Shown here: piece by piece, positions 44,601-55,288 of the stretch
Layout: each line of letters begins with the position of its first letter
Position numbering within the stretch: the first letter of the stretch is position 1
Position numbers and translations under genes: made by a program
Notes under the pieces: model-generated
Databases searched by the model: none
What the model was told of the DNA's origin: nothing
The model's input: only the letters and a program-made list of their open reading frames with translations
Assembly (NCBI GenBank): GCA_002633025.1
Contig: NMRB01000981.1
Coordinates: forward strand, 103,737 to 167,736
DNA from: Notospermus geniculatus
Lineage: Eukaryota; Nemertea; Pilidiophora; Heteronemertea; Lineidae
Length of the DNA stretch: 64,000 nucleotides
Direction: 5' to 3'

Positions 44601-47230
44601 TACGGCAATGGGAGACTTTCCTGCCGCAAGAGGCCGCCTGTTAGCGGTCCTAGAACGTCACAAATTTGACGTCAAAGACGTAAGCCATGGCCTTCACGTC
44701 ATTATGGATGACGTCATGGCGTGCACTTGTTCTCTGTGACGTCACATTTCGTGACGTCCTAGGACCGCTAACTTGTGGCGGCCTCTTGCGGCAGGAAAGT
44801 CTCCCATTGATTAAAGGCCTATTTATACTAGTCCAGGACAACGTGAAATAAAACACAGTGTGACATTCCATAGAGTACCATACACACTTCCAAGAAAGAC
44901 ATCAAATTTAAAATTCAGTCCCAAATTGGTCATGTCAGTTCATTCCAACTCTGTAATCAGGACACCTGTCAAATAAGGACTGTCCTGACCTGTAATGGCT
45001 GTCCTAATAGAGAGGTTCCATTGTAATGGAAAAGCCATTAAAGGATATGTAAATGGAAAGCAAGATATGTTAAAGATCTAAGCTGTCCATGTTTTCATTA
45101 TCCCTCATGCCTTCAACGCAAACAGAAAACCAACTGAATTAAAGACATATTCTTTTGGTATTTCAAGTCCGAACCTTTATCCAAAAGAACCTTCATGAGC
45201 TGAACATTTGGTAGTTCAGCAGCCATCATGAGGGGCGTGATTCCCTCACTTGTTTGAACGTCTAGTGGTGTCCCAGCATCAACCAGCATCTGAATCATAT
45301 CCTTTTCATTATAACGGGCGACGTTATGCATCAGAGTGACATCGAGTTCCTCACCATCTGAAAATATCACAAGTTGTCTTTTACTTCTTTTTTACTGTCA
45401 ATGAGGGGATCCATGATATTTTTCTACATATGCAAATGAAAGATATCTAAATAACATTCTCAGTTTTATAACATGGTGCATAGCAGTACATCCGGTTGTG
45501 TTAAAAAACATGGTTTGCTTTATTCGGAAGATACGAAGTACTGGTACTCGCCATTGAAATTCATTCGTGAAGTGACATTTGCCCCACGCTTGATCAAGGC
45601 CTCCACAAGCTTTGTTTGACCCTTTATGACTGCCAGATGTATCGGTGTGACTTGACGATGTATTTCACCATCATCCTCTTCCCAAACAACCTTCTGATCC
45701 AGATCTGTGGCCGGATGTTCTATCAGAAGGTTCGCTATCTCCTCCAAGTCGCTATTCATTGCATAGATTAGTGGAGATGTTGTCGAACCATTGACGCACT
45801 TGTTTACACGGATGCCATCTTTTTCTAAGAGACATTTAACAATACCTGTCCTCTTCAAAATGACAGCACAAAGTAAAGGCGTCATCCCGATGTCAGTTTC
45901 AGCATTGACGTCAGCACCATATTTGATCAGTAAATCGACAAGATGTTCAGAATCTTTTATCACAGCCAAATGAAGTGTACTTAGGTTCTCATCGTCCTTC
46001 TTTTTCGAACAAACAGCTTGAGAATTTGCATGATTCTTCAGCAAACTTTCCACGCACTCCACATGCCCTTTTTCAATCGCCATATGTAAAGCTGTTGCAT
46101 CCCTTATGGCGTCAGCACCCTCCAAAAACTTCCCCTTTTCATCAACAGCTGAAGCCGTAGCCTCCTTGTCACAAACAGCATCACATAAAGCATCCACAAC
46201 AGTTGCAGATCCGATAAGAGCTGCAGCATGCAGGGGAGTGACACCTCCAGTTACCTTTTTATCCACAGCGAAACCATTTTCCAATAAAATTTTCAGTACT
46301 TTTAAAGAACCATACTCTGCGGCCGTGTAGAGAGCTGTAGCACCATTTTTTGCGTAAACATGTCTCATAACGCCTAATTCTAACAATTTATTCGTAAGGA
46401 CATTGTTATCAACTGCAGCAGCCAGGTGTAGCGGTGAGAGACCTCCTACTGTCTGAGCGTTGAGGACAGCTTTGTGTCTCACTAAAGAGTCAAATATCCC
46501 TAAATCATGGTTAAGTATTGCTATGTGAAGAGGCGTGAAACCATTTACATCCGTATCACTATCAGATTTCACAAAAAGATGGCATTCCGTATCACAACCA
46601 GCATCAAGCAGACGCTCAAGAAGGGCAACGTCCCTCCGCAAACCAACAGCTAAATGGAGGCATGATAAACAAGTATATTTCTGGGGTTTGTAAGTCATAT
46701 AGTTGACGTCTGCACCTTCCTGTATCATGAAGTCTGCTGACTCCAAATTTCCCATCATCACTGCCAACTGGAGGTAGGATAAGCCAGTGTCCTGCAAAAA
46801 AGGAAATACAGATGAACTTGATGAAGGAAAGTATTATTCTTTGTAAAAAAGGTTTGTCCCGTTAGAAAGGTTCTTACTGTTTTATTTTAAATATTAACAG
46901 CAATCAGTTGCTTGAAATTTAATTAATGTACCGGTACCGATACCACCAAATTCTGTGACCCAAATTTTGGTGTTAAATATGAGAAGCAGAGATGCTGCTG
47001 GTTTCTGTTGCTCGTGAAACTAATGAAATGCTGGTAAATCTATTACTTACTGGGTGGATGTAGAGAAGCGCCGCCTTGTTCCATTTTGTCCTAATTGCCT
47101 CTATATCATGAGACTGGATGGCTGCAGTAAGTGGGTCATCAGATTTCTCCTCCAAAGCTTGAGACAACTCATCAAAGAATGTGTGAAGAGAGGTCAGAGG
47201 TTTACCAGCACACTTTCCTTTTGAAGCCAT
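38661..47230 (-). CDS. Ankyrin-repeat protein gene, copy B, last exon missing
   Basis: Eight exons (complement): 47230-47051, 46791-45552, 45357-45175, 44475-44341, 44166-43890, 43255-42219, 41288-40975, 38900-38661. Lengths equal those of copy A except +3 in exon 6 and -3 in exon 7, both in poly-Asp runs coded by GAT/GAC repeats. This gives 1202 codons. Protein differences from copy A are scattered and conservative, with no frameshift. The exon 2 donor is GCGAGT instead of GTGAGT (45551-45546), so splicing would need a GC-AG intron. The acidic final exon is absent because the duplication stops in the last intron. The transcript must read through (adding about 30 residues ending LHTYRVCEAI) or splice into copy A. 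Exon 8 ends in phase 0 and exon 2 of copy A starts in phase 0. Confidence 0.8.
38932..39052. mobile_element. Hairpin MITE, GGGGCCATATTCATGAAGG ends (copy B only)
   Basis: A long stem: left GGGTGTTTAAGACTTAGACG, right 'tctaagtcttaaacaccc', ending ATGAATATGGCCC. Same family as 15572-15696 and 43545-43683. Intron 7 of copy B. Confidence 0.9.
39214..40846. mobile_element. Permuted tandem element with promoter-like ends, copy B only
   Basis: Block P2 (CACCCTCAGCGTCCTC, CGCCCCTATAAATTCAGGG, ending at a TTCGCTCCC) occurs at about 39217-39296 and 40533-40615. Block P1 (GGAAACATCCGGCTCC to GAGGACGCTGAGGATGTGGT) occurs at about 40470-40530 and 40773-40838. The order is P2-interior-P1/P2-short interior-P1, i.e. 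two head-to-tail units, the second deleted inside. P2 carries TATAAA and a downstream TCAGTC. Copy A lacks the whole insertion (about 31655). No coding region recognised. Confidence 0.8.
39412..39749. repeat. Tandem 62-72-base repeats with stem-forming core
   Basis: Units start near 39476, 39548, 39620 and 39688, with one or two decayed units outside. Each has TTGTGAGCGTTGGCTAGCG and a CCCCTTCGGGG-type hairpin. Spacing shrinks by losing ATGT words. Confidence 0.88.
41531..42132. mobile_element. Pogo/mariner-like element, copy B
   Basis: Homologue of 32348-32957. The right end has decayed (GCGAAGGAGCACTGAA), so it is no longer a perfect inverted repeat. Confidence 0.85.
43303..43683. mobile_element. 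Three adjacent hairpin MITEs in copy B intron 5
   Basis: Left to right: 43303-43407 (ATACCGGATTGTTCCCCCAA and its complement at the right); 43419-43542 (AAGCTACGTTTAGCTGACAC / 'gtgtccatcaaacgtagctt'); 43545-43683 (AAATTGATAAAGGGTGTTTAAG, the ATATTCATAAAG family). The matching intron in copy A has none of them. Confidence 0.85.
44606..44809. mobile_element. CRE-rich hairpin MITE in copy B intron 3
   Basis: CAATGGGAGACTTTCCTGCC and its complement close the element, and the stem continues through GCGGTCCTAG. The centre carries several GACGTCA/TGACGTC words. Copy A has an uninterrupted site. Confidence 0.9.
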
Positions 47231-47328
47231 CCTGAAACCTGAAAAAGGCCACAATGTCATTGGGTAAATTGATGATTTTCTTTGTTGATGACGGAGCCTG
47301 GCACTGCCACTACATGACTAGGCCTATA

Positions 47329-47458
47329 GGGTCATATTCATAAAGCGGTTCTATTGTTAGAACCGTCTTAGGCCGGTTCTAAGTAATGTCAACCACGTTA
47401 CTTGGAACTGGCCTAAGACGGTTCTAATGATAGAACCGCTTTATGAATATGACCCTTA
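47329..47458. mobile_element. Hairpin MITE, AGGGTCATATTCATAAAGCGG ends
   Basis: Near-perfect stem of about 55 bases on each side (GGTTCTATTGTTAGAACCG.. and its complement). Outside the 5' end of ankyrin gene B. Confidence 0.9.
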
Positions 47459-47499
47459 GTGTTTGCTCCTCCAGAAGTCCGGATCTCTAATTGGGTTAG

Positions 47500-47578
47500 C
47501 AGGGCTTGTCTTCAGAGGCGTTTCTATTGTTCTCAGGCGAGCAGTTTTTTGCTCGCCTCAGAAGACAAGGCCTGGGGG
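47500..47578. repeat. Hairpin related to 24829
   Basis: GGCTTGTCTTCAGAGGCG pairs with 'gcctcagaagacaaggcc', and GGCGAGCAG--TTTTTTGCTCGCC forms the tip. It shares CTATTGTTCTCAGGCGAGCAG with the 24829 hairpin. Confidence 0.8.
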
Positions 47579-47579
47579 T

Positions 47580-48888
47580 CATGCGGATGGGGTTGGCCCT
47601 GCATGGTTCCCAGGTTCCATCTACCGTATCTCTGCTCTGCAGCAGCAGCATAAAGCAGTGTGGCCAGCAGCCATGAAATAGGCCCAGTATCCAATCAGAT
47701 GATGCTGACAGCTGGAACCTAGTAGAAGGAGGAGAGGGTTTCCTGGACACCTGATCAGTGATCTCATCATGGGCTGCTGCTGCTGCAGCAGCTGGTCAGC
47801 TGGTGCTGCTGGGCAGGCTGGGTATCTTCCCAAATCCCAACCTCAAAATGATGAGAGAAAATTGCATCTGATGCTCACATATTTCCAAAGATCAATATCA
47901 GCTAATACCCTGAAAGAAAATGACGTGACATTTCGCAATATTTCGCAGACATCAAGATTAGGAAATCAGCTTATTTGCATGTTTCCTATTCATTCATGCA
48001 TTTTTTGTTGACATTAGTGATGCGGTGTTGCGAAAAACTGAGTAGGCCTGTAACCTCGTCCCCAGTGCTTACGTGTCATCCTGCTGTGATATTTTGTAAA
48101 TTATTGTAAATCATACTGATACAGTAATATTTACTGTTTAAGTAATGGTAATGTTATTGTATTTTTGTAAAATTAGAGGTGATTGCTAGTTTTACATCAT
48201 TTTTTATTAGACATAAGAGAGAGTCAGATGAATTCGCTGCACCACACTTGACGTCTGCAGTTTTGACACGTGGTGATTTTTCTTGCTGCATAAAATCTCC
48301 GTTTTGCCTCTTCCAAATCACACAAGGTGCGACAATATTCGACCAAATAAAAGAAAAAGTTCCGTAGACTTTAAAAATTAACACTTCGTACCATGATATT
48401 TTACGTTTGTAGTAGAATCTGCATGATGAAAAGGACATTTCGCACTGCGTTTCCGTGGCGATTGTGGTGCCATCTGTAGGAGTCCCAGTGTAAACACACT
48501 CACTTGTCACACTTCATGACTTGTCACCTGTCAAAATGACTCTAAAACTTTGATTTTCATTTCTCACAGGATAGGCCTATATGAAAGGCGAGCCCTGACT
48601 TACGTCAACCTTAATTCTTTTCAAAAATCATTAGCTAGGCCCTAAACTAGGCCTGCCCTAGATCTAGGCTACGGTAGGCCATAGGGTAGGCCTACTTGGC
48701 TTAGGCCTAGCTAGCCTAGGCCTAAATTTGGCATTTAATTTTGATGCTGGTAGGTTAGTATTCTCCCCTGTTAGGCCTACGTCACTGTATCAGAAGCCTA
48801 CAACTACCAACCCTACAGTCCTAATAGGCTAATTCTCTCCATTTGTAACATTCTGTATTCTATTTCTTTTCTCTTTATTTTCAGGTCC
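47580..48888. other. Intergenic / MFSD3 5' flank
   Basis: CAG/CTG-rich stretch at about 47637-47660 and 47778-47810; AT-rich middle; TAGGCCTA-rich tract at 48630-48735. The MFSD3 translation start follows an acceptor (TTTTCAG at 48878-48884), so an upstream non-coding exon and the promoter probably lie here. Confidence 0.45.
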
Positions 48889-51800
48889 ATGATGTTGCCT
48901 TCCAACAACATCCTACTGTTAAGTTTCCTCTATTTTGTCCAAGGCATTCCTTATGGATTCCAGTCCCGTTTCCTCCCTGTGTACCTACGGTCAAGTGGAA
49001 TGTCGCTCACGAATCTAACATTTTTCAAGCTTCTCCTGATACCTTGGTTATGTAAGGCAGTCTGGGCACCATTTGTCGACAAGTACGGCACCAAGCGTGA
49101 TTGGCTGATCTGGAGTATGGCTGGCCTCACCATGACCTGTGCATTTTCGTCTTTTCTGTCTCAAAATGAACTGATAATCCTATGTATTCTCTTGTTTTTG
49201 CTCAATTGTTTCACTGCGACACAAGATATTGCTGTTGATGGCATTGCCATTCAGATTCTTACTTCCAATGAACTCGGACATGGTAACACTGCTCAAGTTG
49301 TTGGATACAAATTTGGTGCTATTATAGGCGGGGGTGTTTTACTCTGGCTAATGGATTTCATAGGTTGGAAAATGTTATTTTCAATGCTGACTATGATCTA
49401 CTTCTTGTCTGTTGTATTTGTGTTTTCATCCAAGAGTTTAAAAGACGCTACAGTTAAGAGAAAAGAACAATTGGTCTCCACACAAAATGATCAGGGTACA
49501 AGACAAGAGGAAACCCAGATGACATCCAAAAAAGACATGACGTACTTAGGAATTCTCAGGGATGTTATGAAGACTCGGGGCACAAAATGGCTTCTTGGTT
49601 TTGTCCTCATTTATAAATTAGGTACCCGGTATTGATATATGTGACCCTCCACCGCAAAACCAGTCAGAAGTCGCTTGCGGTTGGCAGGTTTGGACCGAAT
49701 TATCTGTCAATTTCAGCTCTGTCTGTCTGTTGTCAAGTCAGAGTGATTCTATTTCGTTCCTTATCTCCTGGTGTCATCTCAGTACGTTTAGGCTCATTTT
49801 CCATACGACTTACGACTGTTTTTGTGGTGGAGGGTCACATATTCATTTCATTTTATGAAAGTTCGAATGGTAGTGCATCGTACATGTGCCATGTGGTGGG
49901 TGTTGACAGTAGTGTCTTTTATAGAGATACAGATTTGAAAAACTCTGGAAATTCATCACAATGCCTATTCCTGTCAGTGTTGCCATCTCATTATTTCTGT
50001 TTCTCATAAAGTTTGCATAAGAGATTGGAAGTGTTAATCCTATAAGTATCTTTTCTTCAGGAGAACAAGGTGCACTCAGTTCCTTCCCCCTGTTCATGGT
50101 GGATCAGAAGGTTTCATCAAGCGATATTGGATTCTGGGTTGGAATCATTGGTCAGGTCACATCAATATTTGGATCGGCTATGGCTGGGGTCATTCTATCA
50201 AAATTCCGGTAAGTATCTAGTGTCATTGAAGTCACTGTGACAGGTTTGAGTCCCAAAGAATCACCTCCTGTGTGTTTTCCTGCATTAATAGAAGATAAGA
50301 AGTACAAAACTTAATGATACTGTTACCATTGTCAGACTTTTGCTGACTTGGGAGAAATTTGACCATTTTCTGTTCATTTCTGTAAATATCATCACTTTTT
50401 GGCTGTAAGGCGAGCATTTTTTTATTAGTTGGCTCTCGAGCTTTTTAGTGCCATTTTTCAAATCGGAGGATGGAAAAAAGAAAAAGAAAAAATTTTTTTT
50501 TCAAGTTCTCACAGCTTCTGTTCTGGGATATTTTTTTCCAAAAAATGGTGAATATTTGCGTCGGCGGGCTCGAGAATGGCCCAAAAAAAAAATTTTTTTT
50601 TTATTCATTTTCGGCAGTTTTATGGGTCGGCGGGCTCGAGAGCCAACTAATAAAAAAATGCTCGCCTAAGCAGGAACTTTTCCTCTTTCAGGGTGGCTCC
50701 ACATTCCCTGCTACATCGACTCTTCCTGATCCAGCTGGTACCTCTGACAGGCCTGCTTCTGATTGTTTTATTCTGGACACCGAACTTATTCTGTAAGTCA
50801 TTGCCAGTAGCTGAGCCACAGAAAAGTTACCCGGTATCAATTCGATGTCTCAATTTACAAGTATTCTCATCCTCCTTTGAGAATTTGCAATAAAATTCTG
50901 AGCCTTTGTTGGACAAATTGTTCAAAAGGTTTCAAATACTAACCTCATAACATTTCCTAGCTGGTGCTGTCACAACTTTCTGATCTTTGAATAAAAATTT
51001 TTACTTGACTGACTGCTGTTTTTTGTCCATTCACTATAAGTTCATGCTATACATACATGTCATATATCTTGCATTGATGTTGTGCATATTGTATATTTGA
51101 CCATTTCCCCACATTTTCCCCTATTTGCCTTTCTACTTGTATTCCATGTTTCACCACTTGTCTATTTGTCTGATGTATCCTGTAGGCCTACAAAGTCGTC
51201 AGTACCCCTTTGATTTTAGAAGAAGGTCAATTCATAGGTTGGAAAATGTTATTTTCAATGCTGACTATGATCTACTTCTTGTCTGTTGTATTTGTGTTTT
51301 CATCCAAGAGTTTAAAAGACGCGACAGTTAAGAGAAAAGAACAGTTGGCCTCCACACAAAATGATGAGGGTACAAGACAAGCGGAAACCCAGATGACATC
51401 CAAAAAAGACATGACGTACTTAGGAATTCTCAGGGATGTCATGAAGACTCGGGGCACAAAATGGCTTCTTGGTTTTGTCCTCGTTTATAAATTAGGTACC
51501 CGGTATTGATACATGTACCGTATATGTGACTCTCCACCGCAAAACCAGTCGGAAGTCGCTCTGCGGTTGGCAGGTTTGGACCGAATTGTGTCAATTTCAG
51601 CACTGTCTGTCTGTTGTAAAGTCGGAGTGATTCTATTTCATTCTTTATCTCCTGGTGTCATCTCGGTACGTTTAGGCTCATTTTCCATATGACTTACGAC
51701 TGGTTTTGTAGTGGAGGGTCACATATTCATTTCATTTGATGAAAGTTGGAATGGTAGTGCATCATATATGTGCCATGTGATGGATGTTGACAGTAGTGTC

Positions 51801-53512
51801 TTTTAAGAGATTTGAAAATACTCTGGAAATTGATCACAATGCCTATTCCTGTCAGTGTTACCATCTCATTATTGTTTCTCATAAAGTTTGCATAAGAGCA
51901 TGGAAGTGTTAATCCTATAAGTATCTTTTCTTCAGGAGAACAAGGTGCACTCAGTTCCTTCCCCCTGTTCATGGTGGATCAGAAGGTTTCATCAAGCGAT
52001 ATTGGATTCTGGGTTGGAATCATTGGTCAGGTCACATCAATATTTGGGTCGGCTCTGGCTGGGGTCATTCTATCGAAATTCCGGTAAGTATCTAGTGTCA
52101 TTGAAGTCACAAAGAATCACCTCCAGTGTGTTTTCCTGCATTAATAGAAGATAAGAAGTACATGTACAAAACTTAATTATACTGTTACCATTCTCAGACT
52201 TTTGGTGACTTGGGATAAATTTGACCATTTTCTGTTCATTTCTGTAAATATCATCACTTTTTGGCTGTAAGCAGGAACTTTTCCTCTTTCAGGGTGGCTC
52301 CACATTCCCTGCTACATCGACTCTTCCTGATCCAGCTGGTGCCTCTGACAGGCCTGCTTCTCATTGTTTTATTCTGGACACCGAAATTATTCTGTAAGTC
52401 ATTGCCAGTAGCTGAGCCACAGAAAAGTTACCTGGTATCAATTCGATGTCTCAATTTACAAGTATTCTCATCCTCCTTTGAGAATTTGCAATAAAATTCT
52501 GAGCCTTTGTTGGACAAATTGTTCAAAAGGTTTCAAATACTAACCTCATTACATTTCATAGCTGGTGCTGTCACAACTTTGTGATCTTTGAATAAAAATT
52601 TTTACTTGACTGACTGCTGTTTTTTGTCCATTCACTATAAGTTCATGCTATACATACATGTCATATATCTTGCATTGATGTTGTGCATATTGTATATTTG
52701 ACCATTTCCCCTATTTGCCTTTCTACTTTTATTCCATGTTTCACCACTTGTCTATTTGTCTGATGTATCCTGCAGGCCTACAAAATCGTCAGTACCCCTT
52801 TGATTTTAGAAGGCCAAAGCCCCCCAAAATATGCACTGTTTTTAACACAGGCATCTCATACATCTGTTTGTACTTGTAGGTTTGGGGGTAGGGTATGAGT
52901 TCTTGGGGACCGTTGGGCGGCAGCCTTAGTGGTAGCAGTAGCAGTAGTAGTAGTTGAGGTAGTAGTAGTAGCAGCAGCAGCAGTGTGTAGTACAGCCCTA
53001 GGCCTACAGTTCCCCCAAGAACCTCGCATGCCTAGCCTAACCCCTGCCCCTACAAGTACAAACAGATGTTTGAGACGCCTGTGGCTTTTAAGTGTGCAAT
53101 GTTTCCATTGTTAGGGTTGGGTTGATCATTATTTTTGCAATGGTGGGAAAATTATTCTTTTGAATTATCTAAATCCAGTTCTTTTCTTCCAGTTGTTGGT
53201 GTCATCTTTATGAATGTCCTGCTTGTCATCAGTGGCCTTGTCACCACAACGACCTTCACCTTCATGATGCAGTGTTCCCAGCATGCCCCAAGTCGGATCC
53301 AAGGAACCCACTACACAACACTTGCAACAGTGGAAGTTTTTGGAAAACTTACTTTTGCATCGACATTAGGATTTCTTATTGACCGATTTGGCTATAGAAA
53401 TATGTATGTTTTCTTCATTGTATTGTCAGTTGTTATAAATCCATACTTGAGACGGTGTCCGAAATTTTTGAAGCAAATTCACCATTTGAATTCTGAAGAC
53501 AAGGCGAGCTGA
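48889..53512 (+). CDS. MFSD3: MFSD3, major-facilitator transporter, with internal exon duplication
   Basis: Exons 48889-49621, 50061-50208, 50692-50792 and 53193-53512 join in frame (GT-AG) into 433 residues (human 412). Family marks: YFVQGIPYGFQSRFLPVYLR, IPWLCKAVWAPFVDKYG, TATQDIAVDGIAIQ, GFVLIYKLGEQG, QGTHYTTLATVEVFGKL. It has about 12 predicted membrane spans. The protein is related to the acetyl-CoA transporter SLC33A1 and bacterial AmpG; the physiological substrate of MFSD3 is not established. The ATG at 48889 is the first of two adjacent Met codons right after an acceptor, implying a 5' non-coding exon. Between exons 3 and 4 lies a second copy of the end of exon 1, all of exon 2 and all of exon 3. 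Confidence 0.9.
49640..49843. mobile_element. MITE, TGTGACCCTCCACCGCAAAACC ends (MFSD3 intron 1)
   Basis: TATGTGACCCTCCACCGCAA at the left and 'gtttttgtggtggagggtcacat' at the right, inverted. Duplicated with its surroundings at 51535-51724. Confidence 0.85.
50410..50666. mobile_element. Foldback MITE with TAAG target duplication
   Basis: Ends GGCGAGCATTTTTTTATTAG and its complement; stem continues to GGCTCTCGAG. Interior has A and T runs and a repeated GTCGGCGGGCTCGAGA. TAAG at 50406-50409 and 50667-50670. The homologous point in the downstream duplicate (about 52266) has a single TAAG and no element. In MFSD3 intron 2. Confidence 0.9.
51231..52812 (+). repeat. Duplicate MFSD3 segment with intact exons 2' and 3'
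   Basis: This segment matches 49357-51222 at roughly 96-97% by eye. It starts inside exon 1 (coding GWKMLFSMLTMIYF) and ends in the former intron 3. Exon 1' fragment runs to 51495 with a donor. Exon 2' is 51936-52083 and exon 3' 52293-52393, both same length and phase as the originals with intact splice sites and only a few amino-acid changes (A for M in GSALAG, K for N in TPKLF). They could act as mutually exclusive alternatives, since exon 1 could join exon 2' and exon 3' could join exon 4. Confidence 0.88.
52813..53134. repeat. Inverted TE fragment with GTA/CAG simple repeat
   Basis: 'aaaagccccccaaaatatgcac..acacaggcatctcatacatctg' near 52815-52870 is partly mirrored by 'acagatgtttgagacgcctgtggctttt' at 53063-53090. 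The loop has a (GTA)n/(GCA)n tract at 52929-52986. It lies in MFSD3 intron 3. Confidence 0.65.
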
Positions 53513-53519
53513 CCTGAAG

Positions 53520-53636
53520 NNNNNNNNNNNNNNNNNNNNNNNNNNNNNNNNNNNNNNNNNNNNNNNNNNNNNNNNNNNNNNNNNNNNNNNNNNNNNNNNN
53601 NNNNNNNNNNNNNNNNNNNNNNNNNNNNNNNNNNNN
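53520..53636. other. Assembly gap (117 N)
   Basis: The gap begins 8 bases after the MFSD3 stop codon, and the sequence to its right is the start of a tandem repeat pair with a poly-C run. Confidence 0.99.
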
Positions 53637-55252
53637 TATTAATGACCCCCCCCCCCCCCCCCATTTCACTTCTTGATATGCGTGTATGTATTTCAATGAA
53701 ATTTTGATGTGTTGATCTGTAACTGTCAGTCTGTTTTAATGTTTGATTTTCGTTGAGTAATTTTGACCATTTGTTGAAGATTCTTCATACAAATGTATGA
53801 TTATCATGATTATATCATTTTCATCTTCATCATTATTATGATTATATGTAGTATGTGGGTATCAGAATATTTTCAGTTGTATTTGTTGTATTGACAATGA
53901 AGACCGTTTGTTGGGGGTGGCGGTTCTCAAACTTGAAACAGGCAGATTTCAGCCTGGTAGATGCATGTTCGGTCTGTAGCATGCCTTCATCGCCTCTTGG
54001 TGCAGAGCTGATTTCCTGGTGAACAAATGGACTTAGTAATCCCTGCCTACTTTCAGTTCGTGATAACACGTTCATGATGCGAATCTGTAAAAATCGTTAA
54101 CCAATTTTCACAAAAAGCAGCTTTCTTTCACCAGTAATGGTCTCAAATCCAAAGGGTCACGACATCCATTCCCGTTTTGAAAAGAAAATGAAATCAATGA
54201 ATTTTTGCACAATTGCCGCATTAATATCGCGTTAATCCTCTATTTTAGTGTTGCCGCCTTGTGGCTGTGTGGCCACATTTGATAAGGGAGGGAGGTGACG
54301 GAAGGTGAAGGGGTCATGGCAAAACCTGCTAATGAAACCACGTTTTGTTTATCTTAGAGTAGCAGCTAATTAACCACGGCCATTTGACTGAATGCTAGTT
54401 TTTGCTTCAGTGTGCTGCGTTCAGTTGTCCTCCCAGCCGTCCTCCTGTCGTCGAAACTGATGACGCAATGCTGTGTTAAAGGAGGCGTCAACATGATGAT
54501 GGGGACGGGATTTGCAATAGCGCTCCGCGAAGTTCACAAATTCGGACAGACAAACCGAAATTGACAAAAGGTGGTGGTGAAAAATGTCCAGTCAGTTCGA
54601 TTTCATCACGAAAAGATGCCTTTGACGTTATCCGTGCGGACCGCGCACTAGTGAGTTTCGCAAGTCTGACCAAACACGAAGTACGAAATACGAAATTGGA
54701 GTTCATTTCCATGTTGTAATGGTTGGTACCACAAATATTGCCTGTTGCAAGAGCATGTGTATGACGTTAGACCGATAGAGTTACGGTGTATATTAAACTT
54801 TGAAATTTATCTTTCGTTTTCCACACTTCGCGGGGATGTTTAAAAATTCAAGATGCACCATAACACTCTCGGTCTTACATGATATGCTAAAAGACGCACC
54901 GGCAGCAGGGACATTTGTGGTCGCAACCATCTCCAGAAAAACATTAGGTCCTGGAAATGAAGTTGAATTTCGTATTTTGTACTTCGTCCTTCGTCAGATT
55001 TGCGAAACCTCACTATTGCATTCGGGCCGCGCGAGTATCAGTTGGAGCCTTGATAGAGAACATGTACGGCATCATTGTAAATTTACTGCCTCTGAAATTG
55101 ATAAAAAGAGATCGTGTATCAATGTAGTTGAACTAACTGGGCACTTGAACAACCATCACGATTCCCTTGAGCGTCTCGCGCTGTGAACATTTCTGAGCGG
55201 ATGTTCGCATGATAATAACATACCGGTAATGGACTCTGCCTTTAAGAATATA
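53637..55252. repeat. Tandem non-coding duplicate, unit 1
   Basis: Homologous to 55289-57122, starting TATTAATGACCCCCC and ending TGCCTTTAAGAATATA. It contains a foldback of about 0.45 kb whose arms lie near 54620-54720 and 54945-55035 (shared 'gaaatacgaaatt' / 'aatttcgtattt', 'gcgaaacctcacta' / 'agtgagtttcgc'). No coding sequence. Confidence 0.88.
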
Positions 55253-55288
55253 CTTTTTCATTGTTGGTCTATTTTGTCATCATATTGA

